Of a DNA stretch of 6,576 nt, positions 1 through 5,091 are shown piece after piece. Origin of the DNA: Clostridiales bacterium UBA1779 (GTDB lineage: Bacteria > Bacillota > Clostridia > Oscillospirales > CAG-272). The stretch spans positions 1 through 6,576 of the forward strand of contig DCGL01000122.1 of assembly GCA_002314565.1 (NCBI GenBank). Reading direction: 5' to 3'. Both the position numbers and the translations under genes were made by a program. Position 1 is the first letter of the stretch. The number at the start of each line of letters is the position of its first letter. The notes under the pieces were generated by a model, which saw nothing but the letters and a program-made list of their open reading frames with translations, ran no database searches and was not told the origin of the DNA.

Positions 1-51
1 CCACCACATACGTCCCCCGGTAAATTTAGCCACCACATACGTCCCCCGGTA
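1..51. repeat. Two direct copies of a 22-bp repeat, 29-bp period
   Basis: Positions 1-22 and 30-51 are identical. Each begins CCACCACATACG and ends TCCCCCGGTA. They are separated by the 7-bp AT-rich spacer AATTTAG. The second copy ends 4 bp from the stop codon of the transporter gene. Nothing in the copies codes or looks like a terminator. Repeated terminal motifs with AT-rich spacers are known at the ends of some insertion sequences, for example the IS21 family. The array touches the window edge, so an outside mobile element is possible, but no transposase is visible here. Confidence 0.8.
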
Positions 52-55
52 CGGT

Positions 56-1372
56 TTATTCTAAACTTGCTTCAAGCTTTTTTCTGGACCTGTCTGCCAT
101 AAGCATTGAAATCTGCATAACGACCGTGACGGCGGCGATTACTCCCGTCAGCACGAAGACAATCGGGCGGTAGCTGCCGCATTTGTCGTAAACGAGGTTG
201 GCAACGGGAACCCCGACTGCGTATCCGAGTGTGTTGAAGCCGAGAAAATATCCGAGCACACGCGTGTAGTCCTTCTTTCCGAACATATATGACACGGTGA
301 GCGGCACCATTACGGTTTCAAGCGGGAGCCCGAAAGACGACACGAGTGCGTAAACCCATGCGGGTATTGCGGAGCTTCCGTCAAGCACACAGAGGGCGCC
401 GAGGGATATCATTGAACAAAGGCAGCAAAGAAAATGTGTGATTTTCAGGCCGAAATTGTCGTAGCTGACCCCGGTCAGTATTTTTGATGCCATCATAAGC
501 AGAGAATGCGAAGCAAAAACGACGATGACGTAGTTTTTATCCATTCCAACGTCATACATATACGGCTTTGCCACGTTTACCATTGACTGCAGGGCAAAGC
601 CGGTCATAAAGACGCAAACTGCGGCAACGTAGAAGAACGGCTTGTGTATAAGCTCGTTCGTGCTGTATCCTACCCAGTCAGAACCGCGTTTTTTCTTCTT
701 CGGTTTATCAGTTCCCAGAGCTTTTGCACCGATGTCCTCCGGCCTTTCACGTATCACAAGCACGGCAAGAATTCCGACGACCAGGAACAGAATGGCAATA
801 AAGCGGTATCCGAGTCTCCAGCGCGAGGCCTCGTAGCTCAGGCCTCCGTCCATTCCGTAAACGATTTTGGTCACAATGAACTCAGACGCAAAGCCGCCGA
901 GGCCGTTTGCGGAAAGCAGAATTCCCATTATCGTTCCCTTCCCGTTTGTGAACCAGTTTTCAACGAGGTACCCGACCATAGAAGTGCTTGTCCAGCAGAG
1001 TCCCGCGCCGAGAAGTGCTCCGCCGATGTAAAACATCCAGTAATCGGTTCCTAAAGAATTTATCGTGAAGGAAAGTGCGAGAAAAGTAAAACCGAAGCCC
1101 GCCATTTTGCGCAGACCGATTTTCTTAACCGTTTTTCCGAGCAAGAGACTCATAACCGTCGTCGTCAGGTATCTGAGTGAATCCGCAATCGTAAACAGAC
1201 TGCGCTCAAGTCCCAGTGACTTCGTGACCGCAGTCAGGAACGTTCCCTTCGTTGATGAACCGAAACCCAGTGCCGTAAATATCATAAAAAAGCTCATTGA
1301 GAAAATTATCCACACGTAAATTTTCTTCAGAGCTTCGGGCATTCTTATTTTACCTTTTGCGGCTTCAGGCAT
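56..1372 (-). CDS. Major facilitator superfamily transporter, OFA/monocarboxylate-like
   Basis: A 438-residue polytopic membrane protein of normal MFS length, with about twelve hydrophobic segments in two halves. The halves are joined by a basic cytoplasmic loop (PKKKKR at 224-229). Visible family marks are a motif-A-like loop GKTVKKIGLRK (79-89) after TM2, NWFTNGKGTIMG (139-150), WRLGYR (185-190), RERPEDIG (208-215) and YDKCGSYRPI (395-404). These resemble the oxalate/formate antiporter and monocarboxylate branches of MFS. The substrate cannot be read from sequence. The start is ATG 1372-1370: it has AGGAGG 6 nt upstream, and the upstream GTG at 1420 lies inside the promoter. The N-terminus contains a small duplication, MPEA at residues 1-4 and 11-14. 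The gene is monocistronic in this window. A solute uptake or exchange role in the inner membrane is inferred. Confidence 0.88.
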   Translation of the reverse strand: MPEAAKGKIRMPEALKKIYVWIIFSMSFFMIFTALGFGSSTKGTFLTAVTKSLGLERSLFTIADSLRYLTTTVMSLLLGKTVKKIGLRKMAGFGFTFLALSFTINSLGTDYWMFYIGGALLGAGLCWTSTSMVGYLVENWFTNGKGTIMGILLSANGLGGFASEFIVTKIVYGMDGGLSYEASRWRLGYRFIAILFLVVGILAVLVIRERPEDIGAKALGTDKPKKKKRGSDWVGYSTNELIHKPFFYVAAVCVFMTGFALQSMVNVAKPYMYDVGMDKNYVIVVFASHSLLMMASKILTGVSYDNFGLKITHFLCCLCSMISLGALCVLDGSSAIPAWVYALVSSFGLPLETVMVPLTVSYMFGKKDYTRVLGYFLGFNTLGYAVGVPVANLVYDKCGSYRPIVFVLTGVIAAVTVVMQISMLMADRSRKKLEASLE

Positions 1373-1378
1373 TTTCGG

Positions 1379-1384
1379 CCTCCT
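1379..1384 (-). promoter_or_regulatory. Ribosome binding site fixing the transporter start
   Basis: On the minus strand AGGAGG is followed by CCGAAA and then ATG, a 6-nt spacer. This perfect Shine-Dalgarno match selects the ATG at 1372 over two earlier in-frame start codons: GTG at 1420 and ATG at 1396, which would have almost no leader. Confidence 0.85.
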
Positions 1385-1410
1385 TGTACCATACATATAA
1401 ATTGTTATTA

Positions 1411-1439
1411 AGTATAGCACTTTGAAGAGGAAAAGTCAA
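1411..1439 (-). promoter_or_regulatory. Proximal sigma-A promoter of the transporter (P1)
   Basis: Minus-strand TTGACT (1439-1434), a 17-bp spacer, then TATACT (1416-1411). Five of six bases match the consensus in each box. The predicted start is near 1404, giving a leader of about 32 nt that contains the AGGAGG site. Confidence 0.85.
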
Positions 1440-1534
1440 AGAGAATTTAGTCGGCGGTGATATTCGTTCAGCCATATTGTACGGCTTTTATGCCCCCGAA
1501 TCCACGACACAAAGCGAGAAATGCCGTTTTTTCG

Positions 1535-1552
1535 ATAGACACTTGTGTCTAT
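1535..1552. promoter_or_regulatory. 18-bp palindromic operator-like site
   Basis: ATAGACAC-TT-GTGTCTAT: perfect 8-bp arms around a 2-bp centre. It overlaps the -10 box and predicted start of the distal minus promoter at 1551-1579. That is a typical position for a repressor. Size and symmetry suit a dimeric regulator such as a TetR-family protein, but that assignment is inference. No regulator gene lies in the window. Confidence 0.65.
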
Positions 1553-1579
1553 TTTAGCATATTTAACTGTATTGTGCAA
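1551..1579 (-). promoter_or_regulatory. Distal, probably repressible, minus-strand promoter (P2)
   Basis: Minus-strand TTGCAC (1579-1574), a 17-bp spacer ending in TGC, then TAAAAT (1556-1551). This is an extended -10 promoter with a good -35 box. The start is expected near 1544, inside the palindrome. No ORF with a ribosome site lies between it and the transporter, so it probably makes a transporter mRNA with a leader of about 170 nt. Its -35 box overlaps the expected -35 region of the divergent plus promoter. Confidence 0.6.
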
Positions 1580-1595
1580 GATTTTCGGATTTTTA

Positions 1596-1604
1596 TGTTA
1601 TAAT
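1596..1604 (+). promoter_or_regulatory. Extended -10 promoter of the U32-like gene
   Basis: TGTTATAAT is a perfect TGn plus TATAAT. There is no good -35 box at 17 bp; the nearest candidate, TTGTGC at 1572-1577, is 21 bp away. Extended -10 promoters tolerate a weak -35. Transcription would start near 1611, giving a leader of about 19 nt. Confidence 0.7.
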
Positions 1605-1629
1605 GATGACACGAAACGAGGTGTTTTAA

Positions 1630-2538
1630 ATGAATGACAAAATCGGAACCGCGCATTTTCACCTGCCGGGGCTCTTCGAATTTTTCGACTTATACAGACT
1701 GTTTCTGCCGCTTTTTTATAAGGAACGCGACTGGTTTTACCCCCGGTGTGATATTTCCTCAATCTACGGCTCCCCCGCCGACTGCCTCTGGGGCGGAGGG
1801 CGCGTCGGTTTCGGCGACAACAATCCGGATGAGGTTCTTGCACTGACCCGTGAATACGGGATTTCGGCAAGGCTGACGTTTTCGAACTCCCTTCTCACAG
1901 AAGAACACCTGTCCGACCGCCGCTGCAACGAGCTCTGCCGTCTTTTCAATAAAAAAGAAGGAGTTCAAAACGGCGTTATCATCCATTCCGACCTTCTTCT
2001 TGATTATATAAAATCCCGGTATCCGGACCTGTACTTCGTTTCTTCAACGACAAAAGTATTGACCGACTTTTCTTCTCTTGAAGAGGAGCTCCGGCGCGAC
2101 GACTTCCGCTTCGTCGTTCCCGACTTCAGGCTGAATCACTCTTTCGACAAGCTGGGCAAGCTGCCCGCGGAACAAAAAGACAAGCTTGAATTCCTGTGCA
2201 ACGAATGCTGCTTCCCCGGCTGCCGCGACAGGCGTGCCTGCTACGAAAACGTAAGCCGCAAAAATCTCGGCCTTGAATGCCGGGACTTCATCTGTCGTGC
2301 TCCCGGTGCTGCCGCAGGCTATAAATTTTCAAAAGCAATGGAAAACCCGACCTTCATCGGCACTTCCGACATTCTGAACGTCTATCTTCCTCTCGGCTTT
2401 TCCAACTTCAAAATCGAGGGCCGCAGCCTCGGCAGCGCCCTGATTCTCGAATTTCTTCTGTATTACCTCACCAAGCCGGAATACAGGCTCCGCGTCCGCG
2501 AAGAGATTTACCTCGACAGCACTCTGGACTTGTTTTGA
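1630..2538 (+). CDS. U32 peptidase-like / UbiU-UbiV-like protein, stand-alone, function unknown
   Basis: A 302-residue soluble protein with no signal peptide or membrane segment. The start is set by GAGGTG (1618-1623), 6 nt upstream of the ATG. The centre has the pattern of a TIM-barrel protein. VIIHSDLLLDYIK (116-128) and LYFVSSTTKV (134-143) look like successive beta-alpha units, and FRFVVPDFRLNH (159-170) follows. A cysteine cluster comes next: C190, C193, C194, C198, C204, C217 and C222, beginning LEFLCNECCFPGC (186-198). FKIEGR is at 260-265. A KIEGR strand and a four-cysteine Fe-S site are hallmarks of the U32 family, whose UbiU/UbiV and TrhP/RlhA members act in ubiquinone or RNA hydroxylation. 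The similarity is judged by eye. Peptidase activity should not be assumed, and substrate and partners are unknown. A radical-SAM-related assignment is less likely because no CxxxCxxC motif is present. Confidence 0.6.
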   Translation: MNDKIGTAHFHLPGLFEFFDLYRLFLPLFYKERDWFYPRCDISSIYGSPADCLWGGGRVGFGDNNPDEVLALTREYGISARLTFSNSLLTEEHLSDRRCNELCRLFNKKEGVQNGVIIHSDLLLDYIKSRYPDLYFVSSTTKVLTDFSSLEEELRRDDFRFVVPDFRLNHSFDKLGKLPAEQKDKLEFLCNECCFPGCRDRRACYENVSRKNLGLECRDFICRAPGAAAGYKFSKAMENPTFIGTSDILNVYLPLGFSNFKIEGRSLGSALILEFLLYYLTKPEYRLRVREEIYLDSTLDLF

Positions 2539-2543
2539 CCCGG

Positions 2544-2580
2544 ATGACAGGGCGAGCAAGCCGGGGTGAGCGGTATCTGA
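2544..2580. repeat. Partial intergenic repeat element (copy C)
   Basis: Starts ATGACAGGGC and contains GAGCAAGCCGGGGTGAGCGG (2554-2573). The first 21 bases from 2554 match 6159-6179 at 17 positions. The inverse CTGTCAT end seen in the other copies is missing; the segment runs directly into the hairpin at 2584. It lies just downstream of the U32-like gene's stop codon. Confidence 0.5.
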
Positions 2581-2624
2581 AAAAGGGGATGTTAAAAAAG
2601 TCATCGACTTTTTTAACATCCCCT
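2580..2624 (-). terminator. Perfect 19-bp-stem hairpin terminator between convergent genes
   Basis: The arms at 2584-2602 and 2606-2624 (AGGGGATG ... CATCCCCT) pair perfectly around a 3-nt loop. Read on the minus strand, the stem starts 4 nt after the doc stop codon and is followed by a run of T (2584-2580), so it fits an intrinsic terminator for the toxin-antitoxin operon. On the plus strand no T run follows, only TAAACTCAATTTTT, so termination of the U32-like gene is weaker or depends on the T6 inside the stem. Confidence 0.75.
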
Positions 2625-2628
2625 AAAC

Positions 2629-3006
2629 TCAATTTTTATGTTTCTTTATCCATAAAAGCAAATCTTCATATTTCATAGAAGCGTCTGCAACACCTAATCC
2701 GGCTTTTATGACATCATCATTGGATGGTGCCATCTTTATACCGTTCACTTCTAAAAACGTAAGCATTACGTACATGCCGATACGTTTGTTACCGTCAACA
2801 AATGCATGGTTGGAAATTAACGAAAATCCGATGCGGGCCGCTTTTTCTTCTTTGGTTGGGTATAAATCAATTCCGTCAAAGGTCTGAAAAGCGTTTTCCA
2901 AAGCCGAATCCAATAAGTCAATATCCCGTATATTATCATCGCCTCCGGTTTGTTCTGCAATCAGTTGATGTAAAAGCAGCACTTTCTCTTTTGAAAATTT
3001 AATCAT
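2629..3006 (-). CDS. doc: Doc-type Fic-fold toxin (death on curing)
   Basis: A 125-residue protein, the normal size for Doc toxins. The catalytic Fic/Doc motif is intact at 67-77, HAFVDGNKRIG, with His67, Asp71, Asn73, Lys74 and Arg75. Characterised Doc from phage P1 phosphorylates elongation factor EF-Tu and so stops translation; the same reaction is inferred here from the motif. The N-terminus (KVLLLHQLIAEQTGGDDNIRD) and the following DLLDSALENAFQTF helix are typical of the family. It is translationally coupled to the antitoxin: its ATG overlaps the antitoxin TGA as ATGA, with AAGGA 10 nt upstream inside the antitoxin gene. Nothing looks inactivated. Confidence 0.92.
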   Translation of the reverse strand: MIKFSKEKVLLLHQLIAEQTGGDDNIRDIDLLDSALENAFQTFDGIDLYPTKEEKAARIGFSLISNHAFVDGNKRIGMYVMLTFLEVNGIKMAPSNDDVIKAGLGVADASMKYEDLLLWIKKHKN

Positions 3007-3245
3007 TTTGCCAGTTCCTTAAATGCCGGTAAATATTTATCCAATATTCTTTTGGCAACAATATCAATTTTTTCATCATCAGATAAATCAAGCATTGGAT
3101 TTTCATCAACATTGATTAAGATATACTGCGGTTTGCTGTTTTTAAATATTACAGCCTGACCGTTTTGATCGGCTATACGCGTAACTCGTGAAAAATTTTG
3201 ATTTGCCTCAGTGACCGTAACGATTTGGTTAGTATTAATAATCAT
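3003..3245 (-). CDS. phd: Phd/YefM-family antitoxin
   Basis: An 80-residue antitoxin encoded immediately upstream of doc. The N-terminal half (VTVTEANQNFSRVTRIAD, 9-26, then GQAVIFKNSKPQYILI) is the Phd/YefM DNA-binding and dimerisation fold. The C-terminal tail AKRILDKYLPAFKELAK (64-80) is the usual toxin-clamping segment. The family neutralises its toxin and represses its own operon. The start is taken at ATG 3245 because GGCAGGTG lies 6 nt upstream. The GTG at 3254, which would add MFQ, overlaps that ribosome site. The operon is visibly richer in A+T than the genes around it, which suggests separate acquisition. Confidence 0.9.
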   Translation of the reverse strand: MIINTNQIVTVTEANQNFSRVTRIADQNGQAVIFKNSKPQYILINVDENPMLDLSDDEKIDIVAKRILDKYLPAFKELAK

Positions 3246-3269
3246 TTGAAACACCTGCCTTCGAATAAT

Positions 3270-3298
3270 AGTATATATAAATTCTACCTATTTGTCAA
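3270..3298 (-). promoter_or_regulatory. Promoter of the phd-doc operon
   Basis: Minus-strand TTGACA (3298-3293), a 17-bp spacer, then TATACT (3275-3270): perfect -35, one mismatch at -10. The start is expected near 3263, giving a leader of about 18 nt. The AT-rich DNA around the -10 is the expected autorepression site, but no clear long palindrome is visible there. Confidence 0.85.
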
Positions 3299-3315
3299 GC
3301 AATATTTCCTTCCGA

Positions 3316-3359
3316 ATGACATTGGCCCCATCCGACCTGCGTCAGGTATTCCCTGTCAT
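3316..3359. repeat. Small inverted-repeat element (copy A)
   Basis: Begins ATGACA and ends TGTCAT, with an inner hairpin ACCTG-CGT-CAGGT (3335-3347). Shares with copy B the order ATGACA, CCCC, GAC, hairpin, GGTAT, CCCTGTCAT. It sits between the lipoprotein stop codon and the phd-doc promoter. It is not a convincing terminator, because no T run follows the hairpin on either strand. Confidence 0.65.
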
Positions 3360-3363
3360 CTGA

Positions 3364-4695
3364 TTAATATTGTATATTGAAATGCAGCTCGTAAACCTTC
3401 GCCCCGCTGCTGTTAAAGCTGATGTAATACTTTCCGCCGTAATTCATCATGGTTTCGCTCTCGGTTGAAGTGTTCAGATGGAGCACCGTTTTATAGCCAG
3501 AGTCCCAGGTATAAACCATAATGACATTATCCGTGGTCGAAGTCCCTTTGCTGAGCGGCATAAAAATATACGTATTGTCACAATCCATGCCCTGACCGGT
3601 GTAGTCTCCGGCATTCTGCATGGCAATCGATCTCAAAATCTTAAAATCCTTGTCACACACGCGCAAAGCTCCGCCTGCCGCTATTACGTAAGACTCTCTT
3701 TCCTCACAATATCCTATTGCCCACGGGGTTCCTCCGAGCCAGGTCGCGTCAACCGTTTTAATCACGGTCAGAGTATCGGGGTCGATTACCGTCAGCACGG
3801 TTCCCACCATATTCGTCACAACCAGAACGTTCTCTTTGCTGTTGTAGCACATATCGTTTGCGTGACCGAGCGGCAGATCTTCGCTTGTTTTACGGTCTGA
3901 CGCAGGTTTTTCCATCAGACTCTTAACAATAATTCCGGTCTGTGAACCGTCACCCTTGGTCTGTATCAGAATATTGTAAAAATATTTTCCGTCGCAGGCA
4001 GCTCCCTGTGATGCTTTATACGGCTCTTTGCGGCTTACGGAGCAAACCGCGTCTCCGAGACTCGGGGTAATCTTGTACGAGGTTCCGAGAGTCCAGGTTT
4101 CGCCTTCCGATTCGGCAGCCTGACTGCTTTTGAACCGCGCTTCCGTTCCCGCTTCAATCACAAATCCCTTTTCATCGATATTTTCAGGCCGGCTGATAAC
4201 TTTGTTGTCGAACGCATTGAGCGCAAGCGACGTCAGATTGTCATCATACCCCGCGATTACGATTTTATTTTCGGAAATGACGTAGCCGTACTCGCCCTTG
4301 TTCAGGCTCGAAATGAACTGACGGCTTTCCTCCCTGTCGCAGCTGCCCACAAGGATTTCGCGCGCAGTGAGATAATCCGTTTTGCCCGGCATAACAAAAT
4401 CACTTCCGATTTCGAAATCCGCCTTGAGCGCCTTTGTCAGCATTTTTCTCAGATCGACCGCGCTTTGCACAATGCTGTCTGCGGCCGCATCCGGTCTTAT
4501 GACCTTGTAGTTCGCAGTCCCGCCCTCACAAAGATACAGCTTTACGGCAGCCGGCGCTTCGGTTGTGCTTTCGCTTACGGTATTTTCCTCCGTCTGCACC
4601 GTATTATTTTGGTCGGAGCACGATACTAACGTCCCTGCAAGCGATATTGCAAGCGCCGCCGATACAATCTGCAGGAGTTTAATATGTTTTTTCAT
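3364..4695 (-). CDS. Secreted lipoprotein with GH67 N-terminal-like domain and beta-propeller region
   Basis: 443 residues. A lipoprotein signal peptide (KK at 2-3, hydrophobic 7-22) ends in the lipobox L23-V24-S25-C26, so the mature protein is probably lipid-anchored at Cys26. A Ser/Thr/Glu-rich linker runs to about residue 50. Residues 51-165 (REILVGSCDREES at 112-124; GYVISENKIVIAGYDDN at 137-153) resemble the alpha/beta domain found N-terminal to alpha-glucuronidases and other carbohydrate enzymes. Residues 215-443 look like a YVTN/NHL-type beta-propeller: GHANDMCYN (277-285), LVVTNMVGTVLTVIDPDTL (291-309), GGTPWAIGY (321-329). No catalytic residues are evident, so a binding or sensing role at the cell surface is inferred. 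The start is ATG 4695, giving a proper signal peptide and GGAA 6 nt upstream. The alternative ATG at 4707 has its ribosome site directly abutting it. Confidence 0.75.
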   Translation of the reverse strand: MKKHIKLLQIVSAALAISLAGTLVSCSDQNNTVQTEENTVSESTTEAPAAVKLYLCEGGTANYKVIRPDAAADSIVQSAVDLRKMLTKALKADFEIGSDFVMPGKTDYLTAREILVGSCDREESRQFISSLNKGEYGYVISENKIVIAGYDDNLTSLALNAFDNKVISRPENIDEKGFVIEAGTEARFKSSQAAESEGETWTLGTSYKITPSLGDAVCSVSRKEPYKASQGAACDGKYFYNILIQTKGDGSQTGIIVKSLMEKPASDRKTSEDLPLGHANDMCYNSKENVLVVTNMVGTVLTVIDPDTLTVIKTVDATWLGGTPWAIGYCEERESYVIAAGGALRVCDKDFKILRSIAMQNAGDYTGQGMDCDNTYIFMPLSKGTSTTDNVIMVYTWDSGYKTVLHLNTSTESETMMNYGGKYYISFNSSGAKVYELHFNIQY

Positions 4696-4745
4696 GTGAA
4701 TTTCCATTCCTTTCTTCGCACTTTTTGCCGAAAGGCACACAGTGC

Positions 4746-4792
4746 GCGTGAACCAAGCATTTTTCAGATACGGACTTCAAAATGTTTCACGC
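4746..4792 (-). promoter_or_regulatory. Predicted leader hairpin of the lipoprotein mRNA
   Basis: Outer arms GCGTGAA (4746-4752) and TTCACGC (4786-4792) pair perfectly. Inner arms CATTTT (4758-4763) and AAAATG (4779-4784) extend the stem across an unequal internal loop. The hairpin falls within the predicted leader of about 120 nt. No known riboswitch class is recognised, and no T run follows it. Confidence 0.4.
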
Positions 4793-4821
4793 AGTACTCT
4801 TTTCTGTTTATTCCATACAGT

Positions 4822-4830
4822 ATTATAACA
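4822..4830 (-). promoter_or_regulatory. Extended -10 promoter of the lipoprotein gene
   Basis: On the minus strand TGT-TATAAT (4830-4822) is a perfect extended -10 with no recognisable -35 box at the proper distance. Initiation is expected near 4815, leaving an unusually long leader of about 120 nt. Confidence 0.65.
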
Positions 4831-4860
4831 TATTTCGGCAGCATCGGGATATATTATTTT

Positions 4861-4918
4861 CAGATGACAAAAGAACCCCGACACAAGTCGGGTATCCCCT
4901 GTCATCCTCTGTCATCTG
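4861..4918. repeat. Small inverted-repeat element (copy B)
   Basis: A 58-bp unit bounded by perfect 9-bp inverted ends, CAGATGACA (4861-4869) and TGTCATCTG (4910-4918). It contains a hairpin CCCGAC-ACAA-GTCGGG (4877-4892) and a second TGTCATC (4900-4906). The core to 4905 matches copy A in order and spacing. It sits between two divergent genes, upstream of both promoters, so a terminator role makes no sense here. A miniature mobile or structural repeat is the better reading. Confidence 0.7.
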
Positions 4919-4956
4919 TGGTTGGCTCTGAAGAGCAAATAAATCTTTCTGAAAAT

Positions 4957-5013
4957 TAGCACAAAATAGCACAATTAATGCATTATAGCATTATGCAAGT
5001 CATTATAGCTCAA
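4957..5013 (+). promoter_or_regulatory. Four helically spaced TAGC boxes upstream of the surface-protein promoter
   Basis: TAGCACAA (4957-4964), TAGCACAA (4967-4974), TAGCATTA (4986-4993) and TAGCTCAA (5006-5013) begin 10, 19 and 20 bp apart. The last two sit in an identical 9-bp CATTATAGC, repeated at 4981 and 5001. The set ends 4 bp before the -35 box. Spacing near whole helical turns on one face suggests sites for an activator. The cognate protein is unknown. Confidence 0.5.
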
Positions 5014-5017
5014 AGCG

Positions 5018-5046
5018 TTGTATTTCATATCGATATGTGATAAAAT
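5018..5046 (+). promoter_or_regulatory. Promoter of the surface-protein gene with palindrome in its spacer
   Basis: TTGTAT (5018-5023), a 17-bp spacer, then TAAAAT (5041-5046), preceded by TGA to give an extended -10. The weak -35 suggests activator dependence. A perfect 12-bp palindrome CATATCGATATG (5026-5037) fills the spacer, and TGATATCA (5046-5053) covers the expected start near 5053. Either could be an operator. Confidence 0.7.
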
Positions 5047-5091
5047 GATATCAAATTATCAATACGATAATAAAGATAAAGGAGAATTACA

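Noticed and set aside
1..51. Start of a CRISPR array
   Set aside because: Only two copies are seen and the spacer is 7 bp, far shorter than any CRISPR spacer. No cas gene is present.
644..1054. 136-codon plus-strand ORF inside the transporter gene
   Set aside because: It is antisense to a clear MFS gene, has no family features, and appears to be a by-product of codon bias.
1365..1475. 36-codon ORF upstream of and overlapping the transporter start (minus strand)
   Set aside because: It has no ribosome binding site, its reading frame crosses promoter P1, and the peptide shows no recognisable features. Coupling to the transporter cannot be supported.
1470..1486. Small hairpin AGCCATA-TTG-TACGGCT as an attenuator
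   Set aside because: It is a 7-bp stem with one G-U pair and only a short TTTTA after it on the plus strand, where no gene precedes it. Too weak to call.
2329..2619. Minus-strand ORF overlapping the end of the U32-like gene
   Set aside because: It begins inside the terminator hairpin and is antisense to a better-supported gene; no ribosome site.
3478..3900. 140-codon plus-strand ORF inside the lipoprotein gene
   Set aside because: It is antisense to a gene with a convincing signal peptide and domain structure, with no promoter or ribosome site of its own.
4696..4820. Known riboswitch, including c-di-GMP type, in the lipoprotein leader
   Set aside because: The hairpin and flanks do not contain the conserved bases of riboswitch classes I can recognise by eye.
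4861..4918. Intrinsic terminator
   Set aside because: It lies upstream of two divergent genes, and only a broken T run follows the hairpin on one strand. A repeat element fits better.
4684..4959. Plus-strand ORF in the divergent intergenic region
   Set aside because: It reads through the lipoprotein leader, promoter and repeat copy B, has no ribosome site, and its product has no recognisable pattern.
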